This document shows, in pieces, positions 1 through 7,179 of a stretch of 52,277 bases of DNA. The first letter of the stretch is position 1, and every line of letters starts with the position of its first letter. The stretch spans positions 1 through 52,277 of the forward strand of contig JALWLW010000057.1 in NCBI GenBank assembly GCA_027081065.1, given 5' to 3'. The position numbers were made by a program, and so were the translations under genes. The stretch comes from Campylobacteraceae bacterium. Lineage in GTDB: Bacteria > Campylobacterota > Campylobacteria > Campylobacterales > Sulfurovaceae. The notes under the pieces are model-generated. The model saw nothing but the letters and a program-made list of their open reading frames with translations, ran no database searches and was not told the origin of the DNA.

Positions 1-192
1 ATAGGTGAGTTAGCAACACAATATAAAGTGACACCAAAAACCATACAGAATTGGAAAAAAGAGTTTTTAGCTAATGCTTCAAAAGCATTTGAGAGAGATA
101 AAAATGCAAAAGAGAATAAAGAGCAAATAGCGAAGTTAAAGAAAGAAAATGATGCCTTAGCTAAAGCATTAGGACGAACTACAATAGAGTGA
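1..192 (+). CDS. IS3-family transposase OrfA, 3' end (5' end outside window)
   Basis: The frame is open from base 1 to a TGA at 190-192 and gives 63 residues. It has the shape of the second half of an IS3 OrfA: a helix-turn-helix recognition segment (YKVTPKTIQNWKKEF), then a Lys/Glu-rich leucine-zipper-like helix ending in KLKKENDALAKALGRTTIE. OrfA binds the element's ends and is normally fused to OrfB by programmed frameshifting. Downstream, orfB is broken, so this copy cannot make an active transposase. The stretch between the two frames (about 200-235) can form an imperfect GTGG...CCAC hairpin, possibly the frameshift or coupling signal, which is inference. Confidence 0.8.
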   Translation: MGELATQYKVTPKTIQNWKKEFLANASKAFERDKNAKENKEQIAKLKKENDALAKALGRTTIE

Positions 193-253
193 GATTGGGC
201 AGTGGGAAAGCATGTAGCGTAGCGAAATTCCACAGGAACGAGGACAAAAGAGC

Positions 254-676
254 TTGGACTTATCTGATAAAAAAGAACTTGTCGACTCCAAGCTCACAAC
301 ACTCTCAAAGACAAGAGAGACAAAACTTTTAGGGATAAGTAGAAGCATACTCTACTGTAAACCTAAACCATTTAGTAACACAGTCCTTAAAATACTTAAT
401 AGGATAGATGAGATATATGTAGATAACCCAGAGTATGATTATAGAATGATTCATCAACAGCTCATTAAAGAGGGATATTATATAGGTAATAATAGAGTAC
501 TTAAATATATGAGAGTACTAGGGGTATGAATTTAGGTTACCACATCAACAATCAAGGAGTTAAAAGAGGGAATTAGGGCATATATACACAAATACAACTT
601 TAAGAGATTTCATTCATCACTTAACTATAAAAAATCGATGAATAGTTATCTTGATTTTATACAAAAAGTGGCATGA
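254..676 (+). pseudogene. IS3-family transposase OrfB with internal deletion
   Basis: The 5' part (254-529, 91 residues from a TTG) matches the N-terminal region of IS3 OrfB: a helix-turn-helix with LLGISRSILYCKPKP and a segment ending YYIGNNRVLKYMRVLGV. It then hits a stop. The frame containing codons up to TGA 674-676 encodes the typical extreme C-terminus (YNFKRFHSSLNYKKSMNSY, like the family's RxHSSLxYxxP end). Nearly the whole DDE integrase core between these parts, about 150 codons, is missing. The element therefore has no catalytic domain. Confidence 0.8.
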
Positions 677-729
677 TTTAATAGTATTTGAGGTGGAAAT
701 AAATTTAGATTAAAAGTTGTCTAGAAAAA

Positions 730-828
730 TCAGGGCATTATCTTATCACCCAGACCCTCTTGTCCTTTTTGAGCTAGGCGTATGTTTCTAATGGCACGAG
801 AAGTTGAGTAGATGTGTAGTGTTTTCAT
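730..828 (-). pseudogene. Truncated 5' fragment of an interrupted gene, possibly addB-like PD-(D/E)XK nuclease/helicase
   Basis: An ATG at 828 opens a 32-codon reading frame, MKTLHIYSTSRAIRNIRL then AQKGQEGLGDKIMP. It stops at a TGA formed by the terminal TGA of the IS3 element. The opening is protein-like, and STSRAIR resembles the start of the AddB-like recombination nuclease of Campylobacterota; this match is from memory and uncertain. In an intact gene the frame would run on to the left, but here it runs into the insertion sequence. The rest of the gene is not in the window. Confidence 0.45.
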
Positions 829-968
829 AGATATGATTATAGCGTAAAGAATATATTCTTCTTTTATTAAACTATTTTTAATAAAAAAACACAAATTAAA
901 ATATTTATAGCTTCCTTTGTTTTTATTTGATAGACTATAACTTCAATATATTATCTTAAAGGATTAAC
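829..968. promoter_or_regulatory. Divergent intergenic region with a 14-bp perfect palindrome
   Basis: This AT-rich spacer separates the truncated minus-strand gene from the beta-barrel gene at 969. AAGAATATATTCTT at 847-860 is a perfect 14-bp palindrome and could be a repressor or global-regulator site. On the minus strand TATAAT lies 12 nt upstream of the ATG at 828. For the plus gene, AT-rich hexamers such as TATTAT near 950 and a weak AAGGA ribosome-binding site precede the ATG. Function is inferred from position only. Confidence 0.35.
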
Positions 969-1517
969 ATGAAAAAAAGATTATTATTAACCCTATTAAC
1001 TATGGGAATTATTCCTAATACGCTATCTGCCTATAATATCAATACAGGAACTATTGAAGTATCAGGAGGAGCTAATTTCACATTTGCTTCTGCTACAGTC
1101 GATCAAAATGGTAATGACACTGATGTGGATGGAACTGAGCTTTCTATTGATGGTCTTTATTATGTAGCACCTAACCTTGGCGTTGGGATACACTGGGAGT
1201 ATGAATCATCTGAAGCAGGAAACCAAGATAGCTCTGAAACTATCATTGGTCCAGCAATTGCATTTAATATTCCTATAGCACCTAAAATGAGTGTCAAGCC
1301 ACTTGCTTATATAGGACTTGTAAATGGAGAAGAAGGTCGTAACGATTATGATGGAATGGAATGGGGTCTTGGAGCAAGTTTAAACTACTTTATTCGAAAT
1401 GATATCTCTATTGATGCTGGAGTAGGTTATGTAAGTCAAGATGTAGATATAGATGGTGGGGGAGATTATAAACGTACTGGTTTCGGTACAACTGTTGGTC
1501 TATCCGTCTATTTTTAA
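969..1517 (+). CDS. Small outer-membrane beta-barrel protein
   Basis: The 182-residue product starts with a Sec signal peptide (KKRLLLTLLTMGIIPNTLSAYN, cleavage likely after SA at about residue 21). It continues with alternating hydrophobic/polar strands rich in Gly and aromatic residues (IEVSGGANFTFASATV, GLYYVAPNLGVGIHWEY, MEWGLGASLNYFI, GFGTTVGLSVYF). It ends in phenylalanine, the signal recognised by the BAM machinery. The size suggests an 8-stranded OmpW/OmpA-type barrel. No extra domain and no enzymatic motif are visible. It is monocistronic, lying between two dead insertion sequences, so its neighbourhood says nothing about its role. The specific function is unknown. Confidence 0.7.
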   Translation: MKKRLLLTLLTMGIIPNTLSAYNINTGTIEVSGGANFTFASATVDQNGNDTDVDGTELSIDGLYYVAPNLGVGIHWEYESSEAGNQDSSETIIGPAIAFNIPIAPKMSVKPLAYIGLVNGEEGRNDYDGMEWGLGASLNYFIRNDISIDAGVGYVSQDVDIDGGGDYKRTGFGTTVGLSVYF

Positions 1518-1714
1518 CAGTTAAAGAACTAAAAAGCTAGAGTTATGTTTGTATCGTTTCTCTAGAGACTGCGAAAGAACCAATCTTTCCAGTTTCAATT
1601 GACTCAATAATAACATTTTCCCTCCCTAAAACTTATAAATTCGAGAAATCGTAAAAAGTAAAAGAAATAAACCCTAAAATAATCGATATAAGCCACTATT
1701 TCAGCCTTTATATC
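1518..1714. other. Intergenic stretch between beta-barrel gene and IS256 remnant
   Basis: No convincing gene is present. A CTAGAG/CTCTAG inverted repeat (1537-1542 and 1560-1565) follows the beta-barrel gene but has no T-tract. A 29-codon open stretch on the minus strand ending at 1543 lacks a start codon. It may be a remnant of a gene displaced by the neighbouring insertion sequences. Confidence 0.4.
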
Positions 1715-1740
1715 GGGACTGTTCAAGATTCTGTGTCAAC
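1715..1740. repeat. IS256-type terminal inverted repeat, transposase-distal end
   Basis: Begins GGGACTGTTCAAGATTCTGT and pairs imperfectly with the repeat at 2518-2543. The transposase frame terminates inside it at a TGA (1725-1723). Confidence 0.65.
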
Positions 1741-2486
1741 AACACAGAGTTGAACTTGAGTATCAGGAAATATAGAGTTTATAGCATCAGGGAAACCTTT
1801 TAGTCCATCAATTGAGGCAATCAATATATCTTCAACACCTCTGTTTTGTAAATCAGTTAGTACCTATAACCAAAATTTAGCTCCTTCACTTTCGTTAAGA
1901 TAGAGTCCTAATATCTCTTTTCTTCCATTTATCCCAACACCCAGTACGGTATAAAAAGCTTTAGAGATATAACGTCCATCTTCTTTTACTTTATAGTGAA
2001 TGGCATCTAACCAAACAAAAGGATAGAGAGCTTGTAATGGTCTCTCTTTCCATTCTGTTAGCATAGGTATGATTTTATCTGTTACTTTATTGAAGCTTTT
2101 GAGAAGTGTACAGCATATATCTCTTCAATATATTCACTTATTTGACTATAGCTATTACCTAATGCATAGAGAGATAATATCTTCTCTTCTAACTGGTCAC
2201 TAATATGAGTTTGGTGTTTTTTAACCATTTGGGGTTCAAAGGAATTATTTCGGTCTCTTGGTACTTCTAACTCAAACTCTCCTACAGAGCTTTTCATTGT
2301 TTTTTTAGATTTTCCATTTCTTCTGTTTCTTGCTAACTCTTGGGATAGATGGGATTCTATCTCTGCTTCTAATGCAGCTTCTGTTAACTCTTTGATCAAT
2401 GGTGCAAGTACACCATTCTTCCCATCTATTTTTGCTTCTGCCTTGATTTGTTCTAAGGCTTCTTCTAAATCAAATTTTCTTTCCAT
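1723..2486 (-). pseudogene. IS256-family (mutator-type) transposase, frameshifted, interrupted and 3'-deleted
   Basis: The 134-residue N-terminal part (2486-2082) shows the family's opening (LIKELTEAALEAEIESHL, GEFELEVPRDRN) and the ILSLYALGNSYSQISEYIEEIY segment. A one-base loss near 2082 shifts the frame. Translation then resumes as TDKIIPMLTEWKERPLQ and LDAIHYKVKEDGRYISKAFY, which carries the first catalytic Asp (LDAIHYKV). A TAG follows FWL, and the same frame continues as LTDLQNRGVEDILIASIDG to VQLCVV. It then enters the inverted repeat instead of the expected C-terminal half containing the last catalytic Glu. Frameshift, nonsense codon and deletion make this a dead gene. Confidence 0.85.
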
Positions 2487-2517
2487 GTCATTTCCTTTTG
2501 AATTTGTTATTCTATCG

Positions 2518-2543
2518 GATTGACATAGAATTTCTTACGCGCC
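2518..2543. repeat. IS256-type terminal inverted repeat, transposase-proximal end
   Basis: Lies just upstream of the transposase start (2486). Its reverse complement begins GGGCGCGTAAGAAATTCTAT and is similar, not identical, to the repeat at 1715-1740. It ends 12 bp from the stop codon of the neighbouring Lys-rich protein gene. Confidence 0.65.
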
Positions 2544-2555
2544 CATTAAAATTTT

Positions 2556-3476
2556 TTAAGGTAGATGTTTTTTTGCTTCTATGGTCTCAAATTCATCTGA
2601 GACCTCAACAACACCAAGCGTATTGACAAATTGTAACTTTTTTAACTCTTCTGTCTCTGTAGTGGCTGTTGAAATATCAACAATACCTTCTTGCGCTACT
2701 TCAACTTTTTTTGAAATATCAAAGTTTACCTCATATTCATTTGAGACATCAACAACACCTAATGTCTTTACATAACCAATTGGTTCAGTAGTGGAGCTAA
2801 GTGTTTTATTTGGAATTTGTTCATCTTTAAAATAGTATGCATCTGGTAAATTGTTTTTTGTCTCTTTTATCTCAAAGTTTTTTGAAGCTTCGATGCTTTT
2901 TACTTTATTCGCATATTTATTTTTATGTGCTTGAACTTCTTTTGGATTCATATGAGATGTAGGCGAAGCTTTATCTATTTTGGGTGTGGCTATTTTAGGT
3001 TTATTTTTTTGAGTATTTTTTACGACTTTTACTTTTTTTGTTGTTTTACTTTTTTTCGTTATTTTTATCTTTTTGTTTGTTTTTGATTTTACTTTTGTTA
3101 TTGAAGTTTTATTTTCTTTTTTATGAATGACTTTTTTGTTTATAGCAGGTTTATTTATCTCTTTTTTTTGTTTCATAACTAAAGTTTCTTTATTCTCTAT
3201 TGCTGTTTTCTCTTTTAAAGTTTTTAAAATTTTTTCAGCGACTTCTTCTGTTTTAGGTTGGGAATTCAGCGTCGCTTGAGCTGTTGCTTGTTTAAATTTT
3301 AATAAAATATCACTAGGAGGAGTCACTTTAGCTTCTGTTTTAATTTGAAGAGGTTCAATCTTAATAGGTTCAATGCTAATGGGCTTTTGAGGTTGTTGAT
3401 TAATAAAAAAGAGAGAAAATATTATGCTAATGATAGTTATTAAAGATATCAATATTATTTTGTGTACTTTGTTCAA
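2556..3476 (-). CDS. Membrane-anchored Lys-rich protein with three 24-residue repeats, function unknown
   Basis: The 306-residue product has one N-terminal membrane segment (about residues 7-25), then a Pro-rich stretch (KPISIEPIKIEPLQIK), a long Lys-rich low-complexity linker (about 85-165), and a C-terminal part with three repeats. The repeat cores LGVVDVSNE, EGIVDISTA and LGVVEVSDE have their Gly at residues 240, 264 and 288, an exact 24-residue period. The layout (inner-membrane anchor, extended basic periplasmic linker, small distal part) recalls TonB-like or peptidoglycan-spanning proteins, but no TonB motif is visible. The stop lies 12 bp from the IS256 remnant. I do not recognise a family. 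Confidence 0.6.
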   Translation of the reverse strand: MNKVHKIILISLITIISIIFSLFFINQQPQKPISIEPIKIEPLQIKTEAKVTPPSDILLKFKQATAQATLNSQPKTEEVAEKILKTLKEKTAIENKETLVMKQKKEINKPAINKKVIHKKENKTSITKVKSKTNKKIKITKKSKTTKKVKVVKNTQKNKPKIATPKIDKASPTSHMNPKEVQAHKNKYANKVKSIEASKNFEIKETKNNLPDAYYFKDEQIPNKTLSSTTEPIGYVKTLGVVDVSNEYEVNFDISKKVEVAQEGIVDISTATTETEELKKLQFVNTLGVVEVSDEFETIEAKKHLP

Positions 3477-3580
3477 AGAAAGCCTTTATAATGTTTTGGA
3501 TTATTTTTCTAATTATACACTATAAATTTTTATAAATTATTTTCAGCAATCTCTTCTTGGAAATTAGGAATAATGCGAAT

Positions 3581-4429
3581 ATGAAAAAAGAGATATTTTT
3601 ATGTGCCATCAACAATATTTTGTCTGGTACTTGCCTAGAAGATTGTAAGTTTTGTACACAGAGTGTACGTTATCATGCTGATATAGAGCGTTATAACTAT
3701 AAGTCCATAGATACCATTATTGAAGAAGCTAAAAAGGCTAAGTCTTATGGTGCATTAGGCTATTGTTTGGTGACAGCTGGAAAAGGGTTAGATGATAAAA
3801 AAGTGGATTTCGTAGCACGTGCTGCAAGAGCCATTAAAGCTGAAGTTGAAAATTTAAATCTTATTGCTTGTAATGGAACAGCTTCTGTAGAGCAACTACG
3901 CTATTTAAAAGCCCATGGTATTGACAGTTATAATCATAATTTAGAGACTTCAGAAGCTTATTACCCTAGTATCTGTACAACACATAATTGGTCTGAACGT
4001 TATGAAACCTGTCAAAATGCAAAGTCTGTAGGCTTGCAACTCTGTACGGGAGGTATTTTTGGCATGGGTGAGACAGCTGAAGATAGAACTTCTTTACTCA
4101 ACTCTATTGCTTCATTAAATCCAGAGTCTACGCCTTTAAACTTTTATCATCCCAATATTGCCTTACCAATTAAAACAAGAAATATTTCAAAAGAAGAAGC
4201 CCTTGAAATTGTTCAACGTGCTAGAAAATTTTTGGGTGAAGATAAGTTACTAATGGTAGCAGCAGGAAGAGAACTTCTTTTTGATGGTTGTGAAGAACTA
4301 ATGTTTGAAGCAGGTGCAAACTCTATGGTCATTGGAAACTATTTGACTACAGTAGGAGATGCACCCCAAAAAGATAAAAGAATGTTAGATAGATTAGGAT
4401 ATGGAGTAGCAACAAGCTGTCATGGATAA
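3581..4429 (+). CDS. bioB: Biotin synthase, radical SAM
   Basis: BioB inserts sulfur into dethiobiotin, the last step of biotin synthesis. The radical-SAM cluster motif is GTCLEDCKFC, with Cys18, Cys22 and Cys25 counted from the chosen start. Other family segments are CLVTAGKGL, NLIACNGTAS, HNLETS, GGIFGMGETAEDR and NFYHPN. The length (282 residues) is the short form normal in Campylobacterota. The ATG at 3581 is chosen over the in-frame TTG at 3557 because relatives begin with M-K-E-I-F/M-L-C-A-I and an AGGAA lies upstream of it. The gene overlaps the antiporter by 8 bp. bioC is 36 kb away, so biotin genes are dispersed. Confidence 0.93.
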   Translation: MKKEIFLCAINNILSGTCLEDCKFCTQSVRYHADIERYNYKSIDTIIEEAKKAKSYGALGYCLVTAGKGLDDKKVDFVARAARAIKAEVENLNLIACNGTASVEQLRYLKAHGIDSYNHNLETSEAYYPSICTTHNWSERYETCQNAKSVGLQLCTGGIFGMGETAEDRTSLLNSIASLNPESTPLNFYHPNIALPIKTRNISKEEALEIVQRARKFLGEDKLLMVAAGRELLFDGCEELMFEAGANSMVIGNYLTTVGDAPQKDKRMLDRLGYGVATSCHG

Positions 4430-5582
4430 TGGAAGTATTGCTGCTATTTTAGCAGTCTCTTTAATACTGGTTTTTTCTCCACATTTGTCTAGGTTACTCT
4501 CATTGCCTACAGCCCCTATTGAGATTGTACTTGGTTCAATATTGGCATTTTTAGGTATTTTTGATATCTCGGATGATAATTTTTTTCTCATTGCACATGT
4601 AGGTTTTCTCTATTTAATGTTCTTAGCTGGATTAGAGGTGAATTTACGAACTATATTTAAGATGCCTAAAGTCTATATTTTTCAAGCTTTTTATTTTTTG
4701 CTTATTATGTGGGTATTGGCTATTTTATTTGGTCTTTTTTTTAGTTTAAGCTCGGTACTTATTATTATCTTACCTCTTATTTCCATTGGTGTTTTAGCAA
4801 CCTTATCAAAAGAGTATGGCAAAGAGTCACGTTGGGTGAAGATTGCTTTTTTAGTAGGAACATTGGGAGAGGTTCTGAGTATTATTGCTTTAACACTTTT
4901 TGAAGCTTCATCTACGGTGACAACATTAGAAGCATTTATAGCAAAAATTTCACTGTTAATTATCTTCTTGGGGGTTATTTGGGCTTTATATATTTTGTTT
5001 AAAACACTTTTTTGGTGGTATCCTGAACTTAAAACGATATTGATGCCTAATTCTAAAACAGTAGATGGTAAATATCAAGATTTACGCCTTGCTATGGGTA
5101 TATTTTTTATTATGATTTCTATCATGTTAAAACTTCATCTTGAAGTGGCTTTTGGTGCTTTTATTGCTGGAATTTTTATTTCAACTTTTTTTCATCACAA
5201 AAAAGAGCTTGAAGAAAAAATGTCATCTTTTGGGTTTGGTTTTTTAGTTCCTATCTTTTTTATCTATGTGGGTGCTTCTTTTGATTTAAAAAATATTATT
5301 GATTGGGAAGTATGGTTAATGACAATGGTTCTTTTATTTGGGATGTTCTCTATTCGACTCATTGCAGCGTTTACTTTGTCTTTTATTACTAGTAAACGAC
5401 AAGCCTTATTGGTTGGTTTTGCACTCTCTATGCCCTTAACACTTATGATTGCTATGGCAACCATTGCCAATGAAAATAGTGATATTGCAAATTATGCTTA
5501 TAATGCTGTTATTTTAGCGAGTTTATTAGAGGTTATTATCTCAATGGTTGTTATAAAAGTATTAGTTAAACCAACTACTTAG
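4422..5582 (+). CDS. CPA2-family cation:proton antiporter (KefB/NapA-like membrane domain)
   Basis: The 386-residue protein is almost entirely hydrophobic, with about 11-12 membrane segments. It shows the CPA2 pattern: a LPTAPIEIVLGSILAFLGIF opening, HVGFLYLMFLAGLEVNL (Asp/Glu after the FLAG segment), a central stretch with EVLSIIAL, and AFGAFIAGIFIS followed by FGFLVPIFFIYVGASFDL. It probably exchanges Na+ or K+ for protons across the inner membrane. There is no C-terminal RCK/TrkA domain, so it is the membrane module only. It overlaps bioB by 8 bp and converges on the FtsB-like gene with an 8-bp tail-to-tail overlap. The ion specificity cannot be read from the sequence. Confidence 0.85.
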   Translation: MDNGSIAAILAVSLILVFSPHLSRLLSLPTAPIEIVLGSILAFLGIFDISDDNFFLIAHVGFLYLMFLAGLEVNLRTIFKMPKVYIFQAFYFLLIMWVLAILFGLFFSLSSVLIIILPLISIGVLATLSKEYGKESRWVKIAFLVGTLGEVLSIIALTLFEASSTVTTLEAFIAKISLLIIFLGVIWALYILFKTLFWWYPELKTILMPNSKTVDGKYQDLRLAMGIFFIMISIMLKLHLEVAFGAFIAGIFISTFFHHKKELEEKMSSFGFGFLVPIFFIYVGASFDLKNIIDWEVWLMTMVLLFGMFSIRLIAAFTLSFITSKRQALLVGFALSMPLTLMIAMATIANENSDIANYAYNAVILASLLEVIISMVVIKVLVKPTT

Positions 5583-5844
5583 CATCGGTCCATTCAAGAT
5601 ACTCTTTATGTAACTTGGCATTTTCTTTTTTGAGGACTTCAATTTCTTGAATAAGTTTTGTCTCTTTGTATCGTAAGCTTTCTAAAACTTGTAGGGAGTG
5701 ATTACCAAAAAGTAAGTTGGCAATATAGATACCCAATGCCATAACAAGTAAAGAGGTCATTAAAAATACTTTAAATGAAAGCCCGAGAATCTCCTCGAGC
5801 CTGTTAACAATGGGTACAATGTCTTCTTGAAAGGAGAATTTCAT
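5575..5844 (-). CDS. FtsB/DivIC-like septum-formation protein
   Basis: The 89-residue protein has a short cytoplasmic N-terminus, one membrane helix (about 25-45: FKVFLMTSLLVMALGIYIANLLF) and a following coiled coil (YKETKLIQEIEVLKKENAKLHKEY). This is the size and topology of FtsB/DivIC, which joins FtsL and FtsQ in the divisome. It sits directly downstream of eno with no spacer, a synteny also common for eno-ftsB in proteobacteria. Sequence conservation in this family is low, so the call relies on topology and context. Confidence 0.7.
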   Translation of the reverse strand: MKFSFQEDIVPIVNRLEEILGLSFKVFLMTSLLVMALGIYIANLLFGNHSLQVLESLRYKETKLIQEIEVLKKENAKLHKEYLEWTDAK

Positions 5845-7116
5845 CTAGTTAAAAATTGCTGTTCCAAGGTATTCAAACTGTCCTAGTTCTCTCTCAATCT
5901 CTAAAAGACGGTTATACTTAGCAATTCTATCACTTCGTGCTGTAGAACCTGTTTTTATTTGCCCTGTATTACATGCTACTGCAAAGTCTGCAATAAAAGT
6001 ATCTTCACTCTCACCTGAACGGTGGCTCATGACACAAGTGTAACCATTTCTTTGAGCTAGTCTAATGGTTTGCATGGTTTCAGAAACTGTTCCAATTTGG
6101 TTTGGTTTAATTAAGATTGAGTTAGCAATATTTTTTTCAATTCCTTCAGCCAAGATAGAAACATTGGTTACAAATAAATCGTCCCCTACAAGTTGTGTTT
6201 TGTCTGCTAATTCATCAGTAAGAATTTTCCAACCTTCCCAATCATCTTCACTTAATCCATCTTCAATCGAAACAATAGGGTACTTAGCACATAAATCAGC
6301 ATAGTAGGCTACCAGTTCAGCTGATGTTAATTCTCTATTTTCAGATTTAAGAACATATAGTCCAGCATCATTAATAAGTTCAGAAGCAGCAACATCTAGT
6401 GCTAATCCAATCTCTTCACCCACTTTGTATCCAGCAGATTCAATGGCTTGAATAATTACTTGAAGAGGTTCTTCATTTGATTTTAAGTTTGGTGCAAATC
6501 CACCTTCATCACCCACAGCCGTGCTTTCACCCATACCATCAATAATTTTTTTAAGATGTTGATAAATTTCTGCAACAGCTTGGAGTCCACGAGAGAAGGT
6601 ATCAAATCCATGAGGCACAATCATGTACTCTTGAAAATCAACTGAGTTGTTTGCATGTTCTCCACCATTAATAATGTTAAACATAGGTACAGGTAAGGTG
6701 ACAGCATTTGCTCCACCTAAGTAACGGTATAGTGGCATGTTAAGAGACTTTGCAGCTGCTCTGGCTACTGCCATAGAGACACCAAGCACAGCATTTGCTC
6801 CAAGCTCACCATAGTTTTGCGTACCATCAAGTGTTTTCATTGTCATATCTACTTCAGCTTGATTGTAAGGAGAGAGTCCAAGAAGTGTTTCAGAAATTTT
6901 CTCATTGACATTTTCACAAGCTTTTAAAACACCTTTACCCATGTAACGATCTCCACCATCACGAAGTTCAAGAGCTTCTCTTTTTCCTGTACTCGCACCA
7001 CTTGGAACAATGGCAGAGGCCACTGTTCCATCACTTAAACTTACTGTTGCTTGAACGGTAGGATTTCCCCTACTGTCCATTACTTCATTTGCTCTTACAT
7101 CATCAATAAAAATCAT
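5845..7116 (-). CDS. eno: Enolase
   Basis: Enolase interconverts 2-phosphoglycerate and phosphoenolpyruvate in glycolysis and gluconeogenesis. The 423-residue protein is full length and shows the family landmarks: [64 protein letters not shown] (metal-binding Asp/Glu), [25 protein letters not shown] (catalytic Lys) and [16 protein letters not shown]. It is transcribed together with the FtsB-like gene. The ATG at 7116 gives the usual N-terminus. Confidence 0.98.
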   Translation of the reverse strand: MIFIDDVRANEVMDSRGNPTVQATVSLSDGTVASAIVPSGASTGKREALELRDGGDRYMGKGVLKACENVNEKISETLLGLSPYNQAEVDMTMKTLDGTQNYGELGANAVLGVSMAVARAAAKSLNMPLYRYLGGANAVTLPVPMFNIINGGEHANNSVDFQEYMIVPHGFDTFSRGLQAVAEIYQHLKKIIDGMGESTAVGDEGGFAPNLKSNEEPLQVIIQAIESAGYKVGEEIGLALDVAASELINDAGLYVLKSENRELTSAELVAYYADLCAKYPIVSIEDGLSEDDWEGWKILTDELADKTQLVGDDLFVTNVSILAEGIEKNIANSILIKPNQIGTVSETMQTIRLAQRNGYTCVMSHRSGESEDTFIADFAVACNTGQIKTGSTARSDRIAKYNRLLEIERELGQFEYLGTAIFN

Positions 7117-7179
7117 TGTTTACCTTTAGTAAAATTATTATTGAAATGTTAGCATATTCTCCCATAGAACAAAGAGTAA

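Larger units (their letters stand above)
1..732 (+). mobile_element. IS3-family insertion sequence, deleted and inactive (left end outside window)
   Basis: An orfA 3' end (1-192) is followed by a broken orfB (254-676) and about 55 bp of AT-rich tail. The right end is placed at 732 because the element tail finishes in CA there, the terminal dinucleotide usual for IS3-family inverted repeats. The sequence just beyond becomes part of an unrelated minus-strand reading frame. The left end is not visible, so the repeat pair and any target duplication cannot be checked. Confidence 0.75.
1715..2543 (-). mobile_element. IS256-family deletion derivative retaining both terminal inverted repeats
   Basis: A decayed minus-strand IS256-type transposase (1723-2486) is enclosed by imperfect inverted repeats at 1715-1740 (GGGACTGTTCAAGATTCTGT...) and 2518-2543 (whose reverse complement begins GGGCGCGTAAGAAATTCTAT...). 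They share TTCT.TGTCAA and several outer positions. The element is about 0.83 kb against about 1.3 kb for a normal IS256 relative. The transposase coding sequence runs directly into the distal repeat, so the missing part is internal. No matching 8-9 bp direct repeats were seen at the borders, which suggests rearrangement or decay. Confidence 0.75.

Noticed and set aside
1543..1632. A 29-codon open minus-strand frame (VIIESIETGKIGSFAVSRETI-like reading) in the gap before the IS256 remnant
   Set aside because: It has no start codon, is short, and the overlapping frame with an ATG after GGGAGG encodes a different, non-protein-like sequence. No family recognised; at most a gene remnant.
2581..2775. 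Plus-strand open frame opposite the repeated C-terminus of the Lys-rich protein
   Set aside because: Ser/Thr-rich antisense shadow of the 24-residue repeats; no ribosome-binding site.
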